The position numbers and the translations under genes are program-made. The notes below the pieces were generated by a model. The model ran no database searches, was not told where the DNA came from, and worked only from the letters and a program-made list of their open reading frames with translations. Shown one piece after another: positions 21,560 through 64,000 of a stretch of 64,000 nt of DNA. The first letter of the stretch is position 1, and the number at the start of each line of letters is the position of its first letter. This DNA is from Triplophysa rosa. Lineage: Eukaryota; Chordata; Actinopteri; Cypriniformes; Nemacheilidae. The stretch is from contig NC_079890.1 in assembly GCF_024868665.1 (NCBI RefSeq), positions 38,355,453 to 38,419,452 of the forward strand, given 5' to 3'.

Positions 21560-24500
21560 ATTGGAACGCAAGGAGCCTTATAGCAAATGGACAAGAATTT
21601 AAAAGATTTGTTAAAGAGCACCAGATATTGTTTGTATTCAAGAAACATGGCTAAACAGATCCTTAGATTTTAAGATCAGCGGGTATGTAGTAGAAAGGAA
21701 AGACAGAGAGAATTGTAGAGGTGGCGGGTGTGCAACCTTTATTAAAGAAAATATAGTATATAAAAGAATACATGAGTCTAATGATATAGAATACATAACT
21801 ATAGAAGCAATGGGTATAAATGAAGCTATAAGAATTATTATTATATTTATTTATATATTATATTATTAATTATTATAATCCTTTTAAAGAATTAAGTAAT
21901 AATGTTTTGAAAGAAGTGATGGGTGATACATCGGGGAAAGCTATAATGTGTGGGGACTTTAATGCACATAATGGACTATGGGGTAGTAAAAATGATGATA
22001 AAAATGGGGAGATAATAGAAGAATTCATGGAAGAGCACTCATTAGTTTGTTTGAATGAAGGGAAGCCGACAAGAATGTTTATAGTAAGAGGTAGCACATC
22101 TTGTATAGATCTCACAATAGTGTCAGGAATATTAGCTGGCAAGTGTACGTGGATGGTGCATGAAGATGATATGGGTAGTGATCATTGGCCAGTAACATGT
22201 AAAGATTCAAAATGAAGTGCAAAAGCAAAATATGAGTCAATGTGTCAGATGGGGATTTAGAAAGGCAAATTGGAAAGAATTTCATATGATGTGTGTTGAA
22301 ATATTTAATAATATGAAACTGGAAGGCAGTATAGAGAGAAATTATAATAGAATAGTAGAAGGAATTATAGTTGCGGCAAAGAAGAATATACCTTTAATAA
22401 GCAGTAATGGAAAGAAAAGAAAAAGTGTACAATGGTGGTCAGAAGAGTGTACAGTGGCAGTTAAAGAAAGAAATAAAGCATCCCGAGCGTTAAGAAGGGC
22501 AATAACCCAAGACACAGTTGTGGAATATCAAAGGAAAAAGGCAATTGCAAGAAGGGTAATTAAGAATGCAAAAAGAAAGGCATGGCAAGAGTTTTGGAAT
22601 ACAATTGGAAGGAGGGTTTGGAGAATGATAAATAAAATGAATGGGGTTAGTAGTAGTAAACAAATTCTGGTAATAGAGGAAGAAGGAAAAATTGCTGTCA
22701 CAAACAAAGAAAAGACATACAACATTTGCTAAGGTTCATAGTATGGATAACTTAGATGGAAAGTTGTGGATTTAGGAGGAAAAGATCCACAATGGATACC
22801 CTGATATTATTTGAAAATGATATCAAAAAAGCAACATTAATGAAAGAATACTTAGTTGCAGTTTTTGTTGATATTGAAAAAGCATACGATACTTTGTGGA
22901 GGGAGGGGCTTCTAGTTAAATTAGATAAACTTGGAATAGGGGGAAAAATGTATAACTGGATATTAGACTTCCTATTTGAACGAACATATCAGGTAAAAGT
23001 AGGTAATGAAGTGTCAACAGTTTACGACATTATAAATGGGACTCCGCAAGGAAGTGTTATCAGTCCAGTGGTATTCAATTTAATGATAAATGACATATTT
23101 GAAAAAATTAAACCAAAATATTGGAAGGGCACTATATGCAGATGATGGAGCAGTATGGAAAAGAGGTAGGGATTTAAAGAATGTAGTTAAAGGAATACAG
23201 GAAACAATAGATGAAGTGGGAAAATGGTCAGTGGACTGGGGTTTAAAATTCTCAGTACAAAAGGCCCAGTATATGATTTTTACAAGGAAAAAGAAAGTGG
23301 GAAAAAAACAAAATTGAAGTTGTATAGTCAACTTCAATTGAAATTTATAGAAAGAGTGAGAGAATTTAGGTATCTTGGACTAATAGTTGATGAAACTTTT
23401 AATTGGAAGTCACATATTAGGAAAATTGAAAGTAAATGTAAGGGTGTACTTAATTGTATGACATCAATAACTAAGCATGATTGGGGAGCAAATAAAAGTT
23501 CACTGCTACAGATATATCAAGCTGTGATACGATCTAGCATAGATTATGGATGTGTAGTATATGGAGATGGGTGCAAATCAGAACTGAAGAAATTGGATAA
23601 CATACAATCAAGAGCGCTCAGAATCTGCTGTGGAGCAATAAGATCAACCCCTCTAGATGCCATCAGAGTTGAGAAGGAAGAAGCTAGCTATGATGTACTG
23701 GGTTCATTTGCAGGGAAGTGATGCCAAGCACCGCACACGCACAGTTTTAAAGGATTGCTAGGAATATTTAAAAAAAAAGGAGGAAACACCTTTGGATGGA
23801 TATATAAAAAGTGGGTCAAGGATTGTGGTTCAGAGAACGAAAACATCTGCCCTAATTTGCCATTAGATGGTGTGTCAGTATGGAACTTTCCAGAACCTTT
23901 TGTTGAAATGACATTATTGGAGGCCAGGGAGAGAGGAGAAGGTTACAGTAACAGTAATGAAATTAGTGTTTTTTTTTAGCAAAAAAATGTTACTCTTTCA
24001 CACAGGTACATACAGATGGATCTAAAGGTCCACATAGTCAAAAACTTGGTATGGGGTATTCAGGATCTTGAGATAGGAATAATCTTAAGAATTAGAGATA
24101 AACTGTCAGTATACTCCTCAGAATGAATCGCTATAATAGTAGGGTTACAGTGGATTGAACAGGTCAAGCCAAGCAGGACTGTAATTTGCTCAGACTCTGC
24201 GTCAGCTCTTAAAAGTATAATGTCTACAAAAACAGACGGAGAAGATTTATTGGTGGAAAATATACATTATTGTACAGATTAAAAGCAGAGGGGATTATAG
24301 TGCACTTTTGTTGGATTCCAGCACATATAGGGATTGCAGGGAATGAAACTGCTGATAAATTACTGAAGAAGGCATTACAGAAAGAGTTGGTGGATATCAA
24401 GGTACATTTGGGGAGAAGAGAAGCTACAGTAATTAAAAGGGAGTTAATAGGTACTTGGCAGTAGACATCTGCCCGGTTAACCGAAAATATCTATCACGTG

Positions 24501-25280
24501 ATTTATGCACAACTTGTGAGAAAAGTACGGTAAAATGCTGCTGCATCCGAAAGCCAGAGGGCGCTCTCGTGCAGAAACTCCAAATTCGCACTGCAGAAGA
24601 AGACCAGAAAACACGTAGTTCTAGGAAATGCCTAAGGACATGTTTTTATCACTGATCCTCAGTCCTCCTCAGGTATTTTCATGATAATAAATTTATAATG
24701 ATCATGTTTGACGGGTGTTGCTTTTTTAAATGCACGTTATAAGCGACTTAAACTCGCACTGCTTTTAGATCGAGCAGCATTTCCTACTGATCCCAGAGCC
24801 GTGCTTCACGGACAAGCGACGCATCGATAAAATAAACGATACCTTGCATTATCGCAGCCAGCTCGGTTTCAGCAGGATTTAGTGGTAACCGCAGTTAACC
24901 GGCCACAGGAAAGGCGGGATAATAGTAGTAAAGGGAGATGGTTTCATAATTTTGGAAAAAAGTCGGAAAAGGGCAATGTTATGGGAGATGTAGGAAGGAA
25001 GAAGTAATGATTTACAGGCTTAGACTAGGGCATACAGGTTTAAATTCTACACTTGCAAGAATAGGGAAGCATGAAAATGGTATGTGTGAAGAGTGTAATG
25101 TGTTAGAAACAGTGGAACATGTATTGTTAAATGTAATAGGTACAAAGAAGCACAAAATAGTCTTCTTAGTAATGTTAAAGATAGACGGGTGAGTGGTATG
25201 GCCATTTTAGGTAAGGGATTGAGTGATTATTGGATATATAGGGCTCTGTTAACCTTTTTAAAAAGTACAGGATTAGAGGA
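21560..25280 (+). mobile_element. I-clade non-LTR retrotransposon (EN-RT-RNase H), decayed
   Basis: An endonuclease part runs about 21640-22212 (QETWLN, then CGDFNAHNGLWGS and GSDHWPV). A reverse transcriptase covers about 22756-23720 (GFRRKRSTMDTL, VFVDIEKAYDTLWREG, NGTPQGSVISP, LYADDGAVW, FRYLGLIVDE). An RNase H follows at about 24005-24460 (VHTDGSKG, SDSASALKSI, CWIPAHIGIAGNETAD), and a C-terminal piece at about 25005-25180 (YRLRLGHTGLNSTL, then CEECN). A C-terminal RNase H after RT is characteristic of the I group of LINEs. Frames change near 22215, 22735 and 23118, and stops occur in RNase H, so it cannot encode an intact product. A 440-base insertion splits the end. Confidence 0.85.
24463..24905. 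mobile_element. Insertion splitting the I-clade LINE
   Basis: The LINE open frame breaks off after LIGTWQ at about 24463 and LINE-like sequence resumes near 24905. The inserted segment has GCCCGGTTAACCG near its left end and CAGTTAACCGGCC near its right end, a weak inverted pair. It is non-coding and unclassified. Confidence 0.5.
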
Positions 25281-25560
25281 TAGGATATAGTGCTTGAGAA
25301 TGGGATGCTTTTCATCCTGGGGGTTGAGGAGCCTAGTGTGGAAGATGGAGGAGCTGGAGACGCAGCGCCATCTGAAACACGGGCTATAATCCTCTTGGGT
25401 GAGCGGGGCATCACGTCTCCAAATAAAACAACAGTAACAGAACAATTCAGTTTCATCACCCAGGATATACAGTAGGTGGCGATAATACTCCAGTGAGTGA
25501 TCGGCCATAAAACTGGAGGAAGAAGAAGACCAATTTGGAGTCAACGTCATGTTTACGTCA
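25281..25560. repeat. Retroposon tail with GGAGGAAGAAGAAGACC end
   Basis: The sequence AGTAGGTGGCGATAATACTCC, followed shortly by a GAA-rich end, is the common fish retroelement 3' tail. It follows the I-clade LINE and may be its 3' end or a separate insertion. Confidence 0.4.
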
Positions 25561-25606
25561 CTGCCAGCTGTGCGCACATACTGGTTGCAGAGAACACAAA
25601 GCAGCA

Positions 25607-25802
25607 ATGAGTGAAACGGAGGAGACAATTCATTCAAAAACGTGTTTTTGTGTTGTTGAATGTCAGAATAGGAATGGCAAAAATTATGGTATTATTTCCT
25701 ATGGAATACCGTCGTTGAATATGCCAGTTTAAGCTAAACAAATCATTAAACGAACAGGCTGGACTGAAGAAATCATCCGGATCTGTGTTTATTTTATTTC
25801 AG
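25607..25802 (+). pseudogene. THAP-domain exon relic
   Basis: The frame starting at 25607 reads MSETEETIHSKTCFCVVECQ, then NRNGKN and YGIPS, hits an in-frame TAA at 25730, and continues as IIKRTGWTEEIIRICVYF to a GTAAGG donor at 25803. The CxxxC start, the W in the middle and the late cysteine follow the zinc-binding THAP domain (C2CH) found in THAP genes and P-element-like transposases. The expected final C-x-x-H reads C-V-Y, so the last zinc ligand is missing, and the stop also argues for a dead copy. No further exons were found. Confidence 0.5.
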
Positions 25803-27122
25803 GTAAGGTTTTCTATAATCTTTCTAAGTCTAACTATTTTGTATACCGTATCCGTGTAATTCTCTAGTCGTTATCTTCCGGGTTTTTCTGCAACCAAGAT
25901 GCGCGCGCATCCCGAATGTTTACAAACTTATAATTAGTACACGCAGAAACACACACACACTGGAATCACCACTACAGTGGCCGTCCTGTGTCATCCCTCA
26001 CGAGATGGGTCAGTCGCTTCTACACCACTCCACGAAACAACGTCATACTACGTACTACCACACCCAGAGCTACCTATACTGCACAGTTTCCAGTCTGGTG
26101 TATCAACAACGTTTTTTCAAGCCTGACCTACCTGCCCAAAGTTAAAATATTACTTGCGTCTTGTATAACCCTTTCATGCATGAACTATGATAACTTTAGG
26201 ATTAGTCTCCAAACGTGGTTTTGTTTCTCTTATGGCATGAAAAACAACACTTAAATATTTTTAATTTTCCATTTGAATGTGATTGTACGTAAGATGACTC
26301 TTCAGTGCCGCCCTATAGTGGATGATGTGTTTTTGTCATTAAAACTCATGCATATGCAAGAAATGCCGTTTTGATCGCTGTCCACTGAAAGGGTTAAATT
26401 CTTAAATGGATAATTTATGATTTCTTATATATTCATCTTATATGGTTTGTGTTACATGCATTTACTTTCAATAATAAGAGCATATATTTAAATATAAAAC
26501 ATTGTAATATAATATATAAAATGTCATAATATATTGTTTATCGTGTAAAACGATATACTAAAATGTAAAAAACATATATTTTTGAGATGACTATTAAGAA
26601 GGAAGAGGTAATAATGGTAACTTTATCTGGTAGTAAATTGCGTTCACCACAGGATGTCGACCAAGACTCAGGGAGACAGTATGAAGTTGAACAAGTTTTT
26701 ACTCCGGTTTAGACATGAGTACAACAGCACGGTATAGCATACAGGTTATATCCAAATCCAATAAGCAGGTGAATTTTATTGATGTAGGTTGAAGTATGTG
26801 GGTACGTGAGAGATTGAGTTATCGAGTGAGTGGTTATTTGTCTTAGACGCACTCTGACTTAAACGGATTCACCATAAAGAGAGAATAATGGACTAAACAT
26901 CCGGCTCTCAGCGCAGTTCTGCCATTTCCTACCGCTGCAGCTCAACCCCCGAATGACGCAATACCGGCAGTGAATTACAATGGTGTACTGCCCTCTACTG
27001 GACACAGTTAGGCTTACATTAAACTATATACACAGTGACGGTTCTAAGGGCCTTTTGCACTATGACAGTATTGTAGCGTTGATTTCTCAACTCTTTTGAT
27101 TCATCTATGGTTGTGTGTGTAG
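25803..27122. other. Intergenic or intronic stretch upstream of the slc39a12 exons
   Basis: AT-rich DNA. I searched for the ZIP exons that should precede 27123 (a histidine-rich HNxxDG helix and HExPHE motif) and did not recognise them here. The short (CA)n at 25945-25958 is the only clear simple repeat. Confidence 0.5.
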
Positions 27123-28083
27123 GTGATTTCGCAGTGTTGCTCAGTTCTGGGCTCTCTGTGAAATGTGCAGAGTTGATGAATTTTCTGAGCGCGCTCACTG
27201 CGTTCATGGGTCTTTACACGGGTCTGTTGATCTCATCTGAGCTGGAGGTTCAGCGCTGGATATTCACCGTCACTGCTGGAATATTCCTCTACCTCTCACT
27301 GGTGGAAATGGTCAGAATTGTCTTATTATTTACTTTTAAGAAGTAAAATTTACTTTTTACTTTTCTTCTTATATATAATGTGGGAGACTGGAGCTATAGT
27401 TTCACCACATTTATCTCACCTACAGTATTTTTTTATTTTTTCATAATGCATTTATTTATTTATTGATAAATGTATTATTATTTTATATGATTTATTTATT
27501 TATTTAATATCTTACTGTATGCCAGTGCATTACCATTACGTTTTCCTTTATTTTACGGACATTTCCATTAATGCTAAAATGCAATTTAATGCAGTGCAAA
27601 ATGTAAAATACAGGTAAAACAACTGAAAAAATGAATACTAATATAGTATATTGTGCCCTATTTTTTACAGATTTTTTTAGAGTGTGTGCTTTATCATGTG
27701 AACTTGGTTACCAGCAGCTATTACAAAATATTATAATAATGCAATTTTATTTTGGAGCCTAGAAATATATAATTGTAATTTAAAAATGATCGTTGAAACC
27801 AGTATACAGAACCACTGCTCTAACATTTATGTAATTTAATAATTCTGAGATGTGGCATGTGGCCCTCAGCTCGCTCCCATCTCTTTGAATTAGAAAAGTA
27901 AAACATATCTTGCTCTGTCGTAATAAGAATAGGATTCTGATTGTTTAGATGCCTGAGATGATCAGAGTTCAGTCTCCGCGGCCGTACGTGTTGTTTCTTC
28001 TGCAGAATGTTGGCCTGTTGTTGGGTTGGACCACAATGATGTTACTCGCTCGATATGAGCACAAGCTTCAATTGACATTTTAA
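27123..28083 (+). CDS. slc39a12: ZIP-family zinc transporter ZIP12, last two coding exons
   Basis: Exon 27123-27310 ([20 protein letters not shown], then [16 protein letters not shown] and [18 protein letters not shown]) joins exon 27949-28083 ([20 protein letters not shown], then [14 protein letters not shown]) and ends at TAA 28081. These are the final transmembrane helices of an LIV-1-subfamily ZIP transporter, which moves zinc into the cytosol. The match to human SLC39A12 is close, including LSLVEM and PEM, and the position just upstream of cacnb2 agrees with human 10p12. Phases are compatible (in-phase join after ATG). The protein is open and conserved here, so it looks functional, yet the upstream exons are not recognised in the 27 kb to the left. 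The acceptor lies in a TG-repeat context. Confidence 0.88.
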
Positions 28084-28373
28084 AACATTGCAAAACATGC
28101 AATTGGTGATTTATTTTTATTTTTGAGCATTTGTACACATTTTGTCTGGGAAAAAATAGAATCCTTTTATGGAAAACACCAGGTACTTGTATTCGTGGCA
28201 GATATCATGTAAAAGATGAATATTTTTCACACATATGTTACTTTAAGCAATTGAAATGTTTGTAGTTGAGACAGTCATGAACATATACCTCATTCTTCCA
28301 AAAATACAGTTTATTCATATGGAAAAGAAGAGCATAACCGAACTACCAAAACCGAGACTGTGTGACACTTGAC

Positions 28374-28864
28374 CAGTGTTGGGTAAGTTACTCTGAAAAA
28401 GTAATTAATTACTAGTTGCCAATGACATATTCAATAGTGTAATTAGATTACTGTACAAATTACTCTCACCAAAAAGTATTTAATTACTTATTACTAATTA
28501 CTTTCTATATCCTATATCAACCTTGATGAGTTAAGTGATTCAAGGATAGACATGAAACGGCTCTTTTAATTCATTCAAATAAATAATATAAACTACATAA
28601 AGTACTCTTATTAACTGACCAAAGTATGACAAATGTGAGAATTATACATTAAAGCACGGATTTTAAAGTTAGACTTTGAATTTTTATGTTAATTCCACTA
28701 TTGCACACACATATATTACACAAAGTATTTAGTTTAATTACATCAAATGTAATTGTAATTAAATTACAGAAAAAACAAGAGTAATCCCTTACTTTACTTT
28801 TTCAAGTGAAAAGTAATTAAATAACAGTAACTAATTACTTGGTAACTAGTTACACCCAACACTG
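28374..28864. mobile_element. hAT-type MITE with 8-bp target duplication
   Basis: The ends are CAGTGTTGGGTAAGTTACT and its inverted form CCCAACACTG. Exact flanking 8-mers CACTTGAC lie at 28366-28373 and 28865-28872. The interior is rich in TAATTACT motifs and non-coding. An 8-base duplication and CAG...CTG ends are typical of hAT. Confidence 0.88.
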
Positions 28865-28872
28865 CACTTGAC

Positions 28873-29500
28873 ACAGACAAACAAAACCTGAAGCTGGCTA
28901 TCTCCGTTTTTGGTGTATAGCAACAGAAACAGATTATTTTGTGTATGTTATTGAACATAATGCGTTTCATTGTTTGTCTCAAACCCAAGTGCCCTTTGTG
29001 AAATGTGTTTGCCTGTAAAATGTGTTGCATATTTTTTCTAAAGCAGTGTTTAGCTTAAGTATTCAAATGATTTTGTAGCCACTGTCTGTACGTGTGTGTG
29101 TAGAGATTGTGGAGTGTTAACAGAATCTGTCACTGTCACATTTCTGCTCTTTACTCAGACAATTGCAGGAAACCCAAACAGACTGTTTCTAAATCTGCCC
29201 TTACTGACTGCCTTTTATCATTTACTGGAACATGTAGGAGTGTGTGCGTGCGTGCGCGTGCGTGTCACCGCGTAAACCGGCAGGTGGCGCGCCACTCGTT
29301 AGGTTGGTAATGTCTCTTTATGCACTTTTTTATAGTTTTTCTCCTTTATACTCACATAAAGCAAAACGTGTCCTCTGCATCTTTATTTAGAGTCTTTGAG
29401 GTTTACATGACAATATGTCCCTTACCGAAATGAACCATGTTTTTTTCTGGTAACCAACCATGACTAATAACAAAACCATGTTTTTTTTATTTTAACAGTA
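28873..29500. other. Intergenic stretch upstream of cacnb2
   Basis: AT-rich DNA with a short GC/GT-rich patch near 29238-29270. No coding exon was recognised. Confidence 0.4.
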
Positions 29501-29600
29501 GTCAAAAGGGATGACTAAAACACGTTCGACATTCAACTTTTATTGTTTTCATATTAGATTAAAGCTGTTTCATGCTGGGGTGATTTACATATTTGCATTT

Positions 29601-29640
<40 letters not shown>

Positions 29641-29882
29641 CACATAACCCCCAACCCCCCCCCCCGTGTGAGTGCGGGCGGGCGTGTTACCGGCTGCAGC
29701 TACTTTATTTCAGTAGTTCAGTCAGTGTGCGGACAGACAACTCAGTGAGTGTTTTATGAAAAGCCATGAGAAGTTTGTCTTTTCCTCTGTTGTTTTAAAC
29801 TTTGGCCGGGCGCATGCGCAGAACTGATGGCCGCGGTTTGTCTCTTCCGTGCGCGAGAACATCAGCTGAGAATAATCGAGAA
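29501..29882 (+). promoter_or_regulatory. Putative promoter and 5' leader of the upstream cacnb2 transcript
   Basis: The region contains a (CT)n tract (29603-29640), a C-run (29656-29665) and a GC-richer stretch with CpGs (29670-29870) just before the ATG at 29883. No TATA box is obvious. The assignment is by position and base composition only. Confidence 0.5.
29603..29640. repeat. (CT)n microsatellite in cacnb2 promoter area
   Basis: A pure CT run followed by a C-rich stretch, about 245 bases before the proposed start codon. Confidence 0.85.
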
Positions 29883-62897
<33,015 letters not shown>

Positions 62898-63634
62898 GTA
62901 CAACATCAACATCAGATGACACACACACACAAGCTTTTCCTGATACATACGATACAGGTGTACTATAACAGAGACCGTGAAGACTGTCAGTGATTTTACC
63001 CATGCGTGTGCTTATCCTTCTGTGATGCTGCTGCTTATCAGACTCATGAGTCTGATCCTGTTTCAAATGAGTAACATCAGTCACGGTGAGTGTGAGTTTG
63101 TGTGCCACACTCAGTACAGAAGAAACAAACATTCTTAGCGTTTTTAAAGGGTTTGTAGCACTTGTGTGTGTTCTGCTGTGAATTGATGTGGAGTGTAGAC
63201 TGAGCCCTGCATGTGTGCGTTTGTGTGTGTTCTTACTATAATGCTTTCAATGTGTTGACTTTTTGGATGGGTTATTATCATGACATTTGATGTAGACAGG
63301 ATTGTCATCTTTACTGTATTGTATAAACATTACAGAAAGTTGTGTGCTTAAAGCAAACCTTATATACAGTGTATGGGACATTATAAGATTATGTGGATAA
63401 TATATAATGGAAAGGAATTAGGATGGGGACCATACCTGATGCTATTTCTGTACTACTACGGTTGCACTAATACATTCATAAATCAAGATACTGTACATTT
63501 ACTTAAGGAGCAGCATGACTTAAGATAAGAAAAACAACTAAAACGTGAGTTTATGATTCTAACAAGAAAAAAAAGATTGTGTTTTCTCTCTCTGTCTGTG
63601 TGTTTTCTGTACAGTGTGTGTGTGTGTGCGTGTG

Positions 63635-63688
<54 letters not shown>

Positions 63689-64000
63689 TGTGTGTGCGTG
63701 CGCTGTGCGTGGCGCATTCCGTGTCGTTGTGTGTGTCTCTGTGTCTGTGTGGTGTTGGTGCGTGTTGTGTGTGTGGAGTGTTTTGTGTGTGGGTGTGTCT
63801 GTCTTCTGTGTTTTCAACCTTTTCTTGTTTTTGCAGGTACAACTTTGATTGTTTTGCTTGTAGTCAATGTGTCTCATGTACAGCTGCTTTGTAACAATGA
63901 AAATTGTAAAAGCGCTATATAAATAAAGTTGAGTTGAGTTGAGAGTTACAGATGTTTTGCAATAATGCAAAATTGTGAAAAGCGCTACAGAGAATTTTGT
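62898..64000. other. cacnb2 intron 13, to window edge
   Basis: Contains a long (GT)n at 63614-63690 and a retroposon tail (GCGCTATATAAATAAAGTTG with repeated GAGTT) at about 63880-63945. The last coding exon(s) of cacnb2 are not within the window. Confidence 0.6.
63614..63690. repeat. (GT)n microsatellite
   Basis: About 75 bases of GT with a few GC changes, followed by further GT-rich sequence to about 63815. Confidence 0.95.

Noticed and set aside
63483..63970. Long frames rich in TH, CV and HT on both strands near 63.6 kb
   Set aside because: Translation of a (GT)n microsatellite.

Overview
The window looks like genomic DNA of a teleost fish, most likely a cypriniform. It has AT-rich introns with vertebrate GT-AG splice sites, fish-type soluble lectin genes, and a dense mix of piggyBac-like and hAT-like MITEs, SINEs, DIRS, I-clade and CR1/L2 retroelements. 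It carries an SLC39A12 end followed by CACNB2, the same neighbours and orientation as on human 10p12. Nothing in it is bacterial; all protein genes are split into exons.

Layout. (1) 1-10.3 kb is a tandem cluster of secreted C-type lectin units: a partial or broken first copy (1-735), a complete four-exon copy (3719-7294), and a third unit reduced to promoter plus signal exon (9.2-10.3 kb). Intron 1 of the complete copy holds a solo LTR and a palindromic satellite array. (2) 11.9-18.1 kb is an F-type lectin (fucolectin-like) gene on the same strand; its two tail exons look related to the tail exons of the C-type lectin. (3) 18.1-26.9 kb is retroelement-rich: a broken DIRS-type gag, an I-clade LINE with endonuclease, RT and RNase H remains, and a dead THAP-domain exon. 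(4) 27.1-28.1 kb holds the last two exons of slc39a12, a zinc transporter. I could not recognise any of its other exons in the window. (5) 29.5-64 kb is cacnb2, the beta-2 subunit of voltage-gated calcium channels. Its start is at 29883, an alternative first exon equivalent to the mammalian beta-2e N-terminus lies at 48035, and 13 coding exons run to 62897. A mutually exclusive exon pair (134 and 20 nt) is included. The C-terminal exon(s) lie past the right edge.

Working together: the lectins are secreted innate-recognition candidates that share an exon scaffold (34-nt signal exon ending in phase 1, lectin domain, two-exon beta-alpha-beta tail). slc39a12 and cacnb2 are unrelated in function but are an old conserved neighbour pair. 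Most of the remaining sequence is transposon-derived, and several insertions can be delimited to the base by target-site duplications (hAT at 28374, 56323 and 57364; TTAA-flanked MITEs at 12382, 44279, 50620 and 58664; a solo LTR at 4100; a SINE at 9424).
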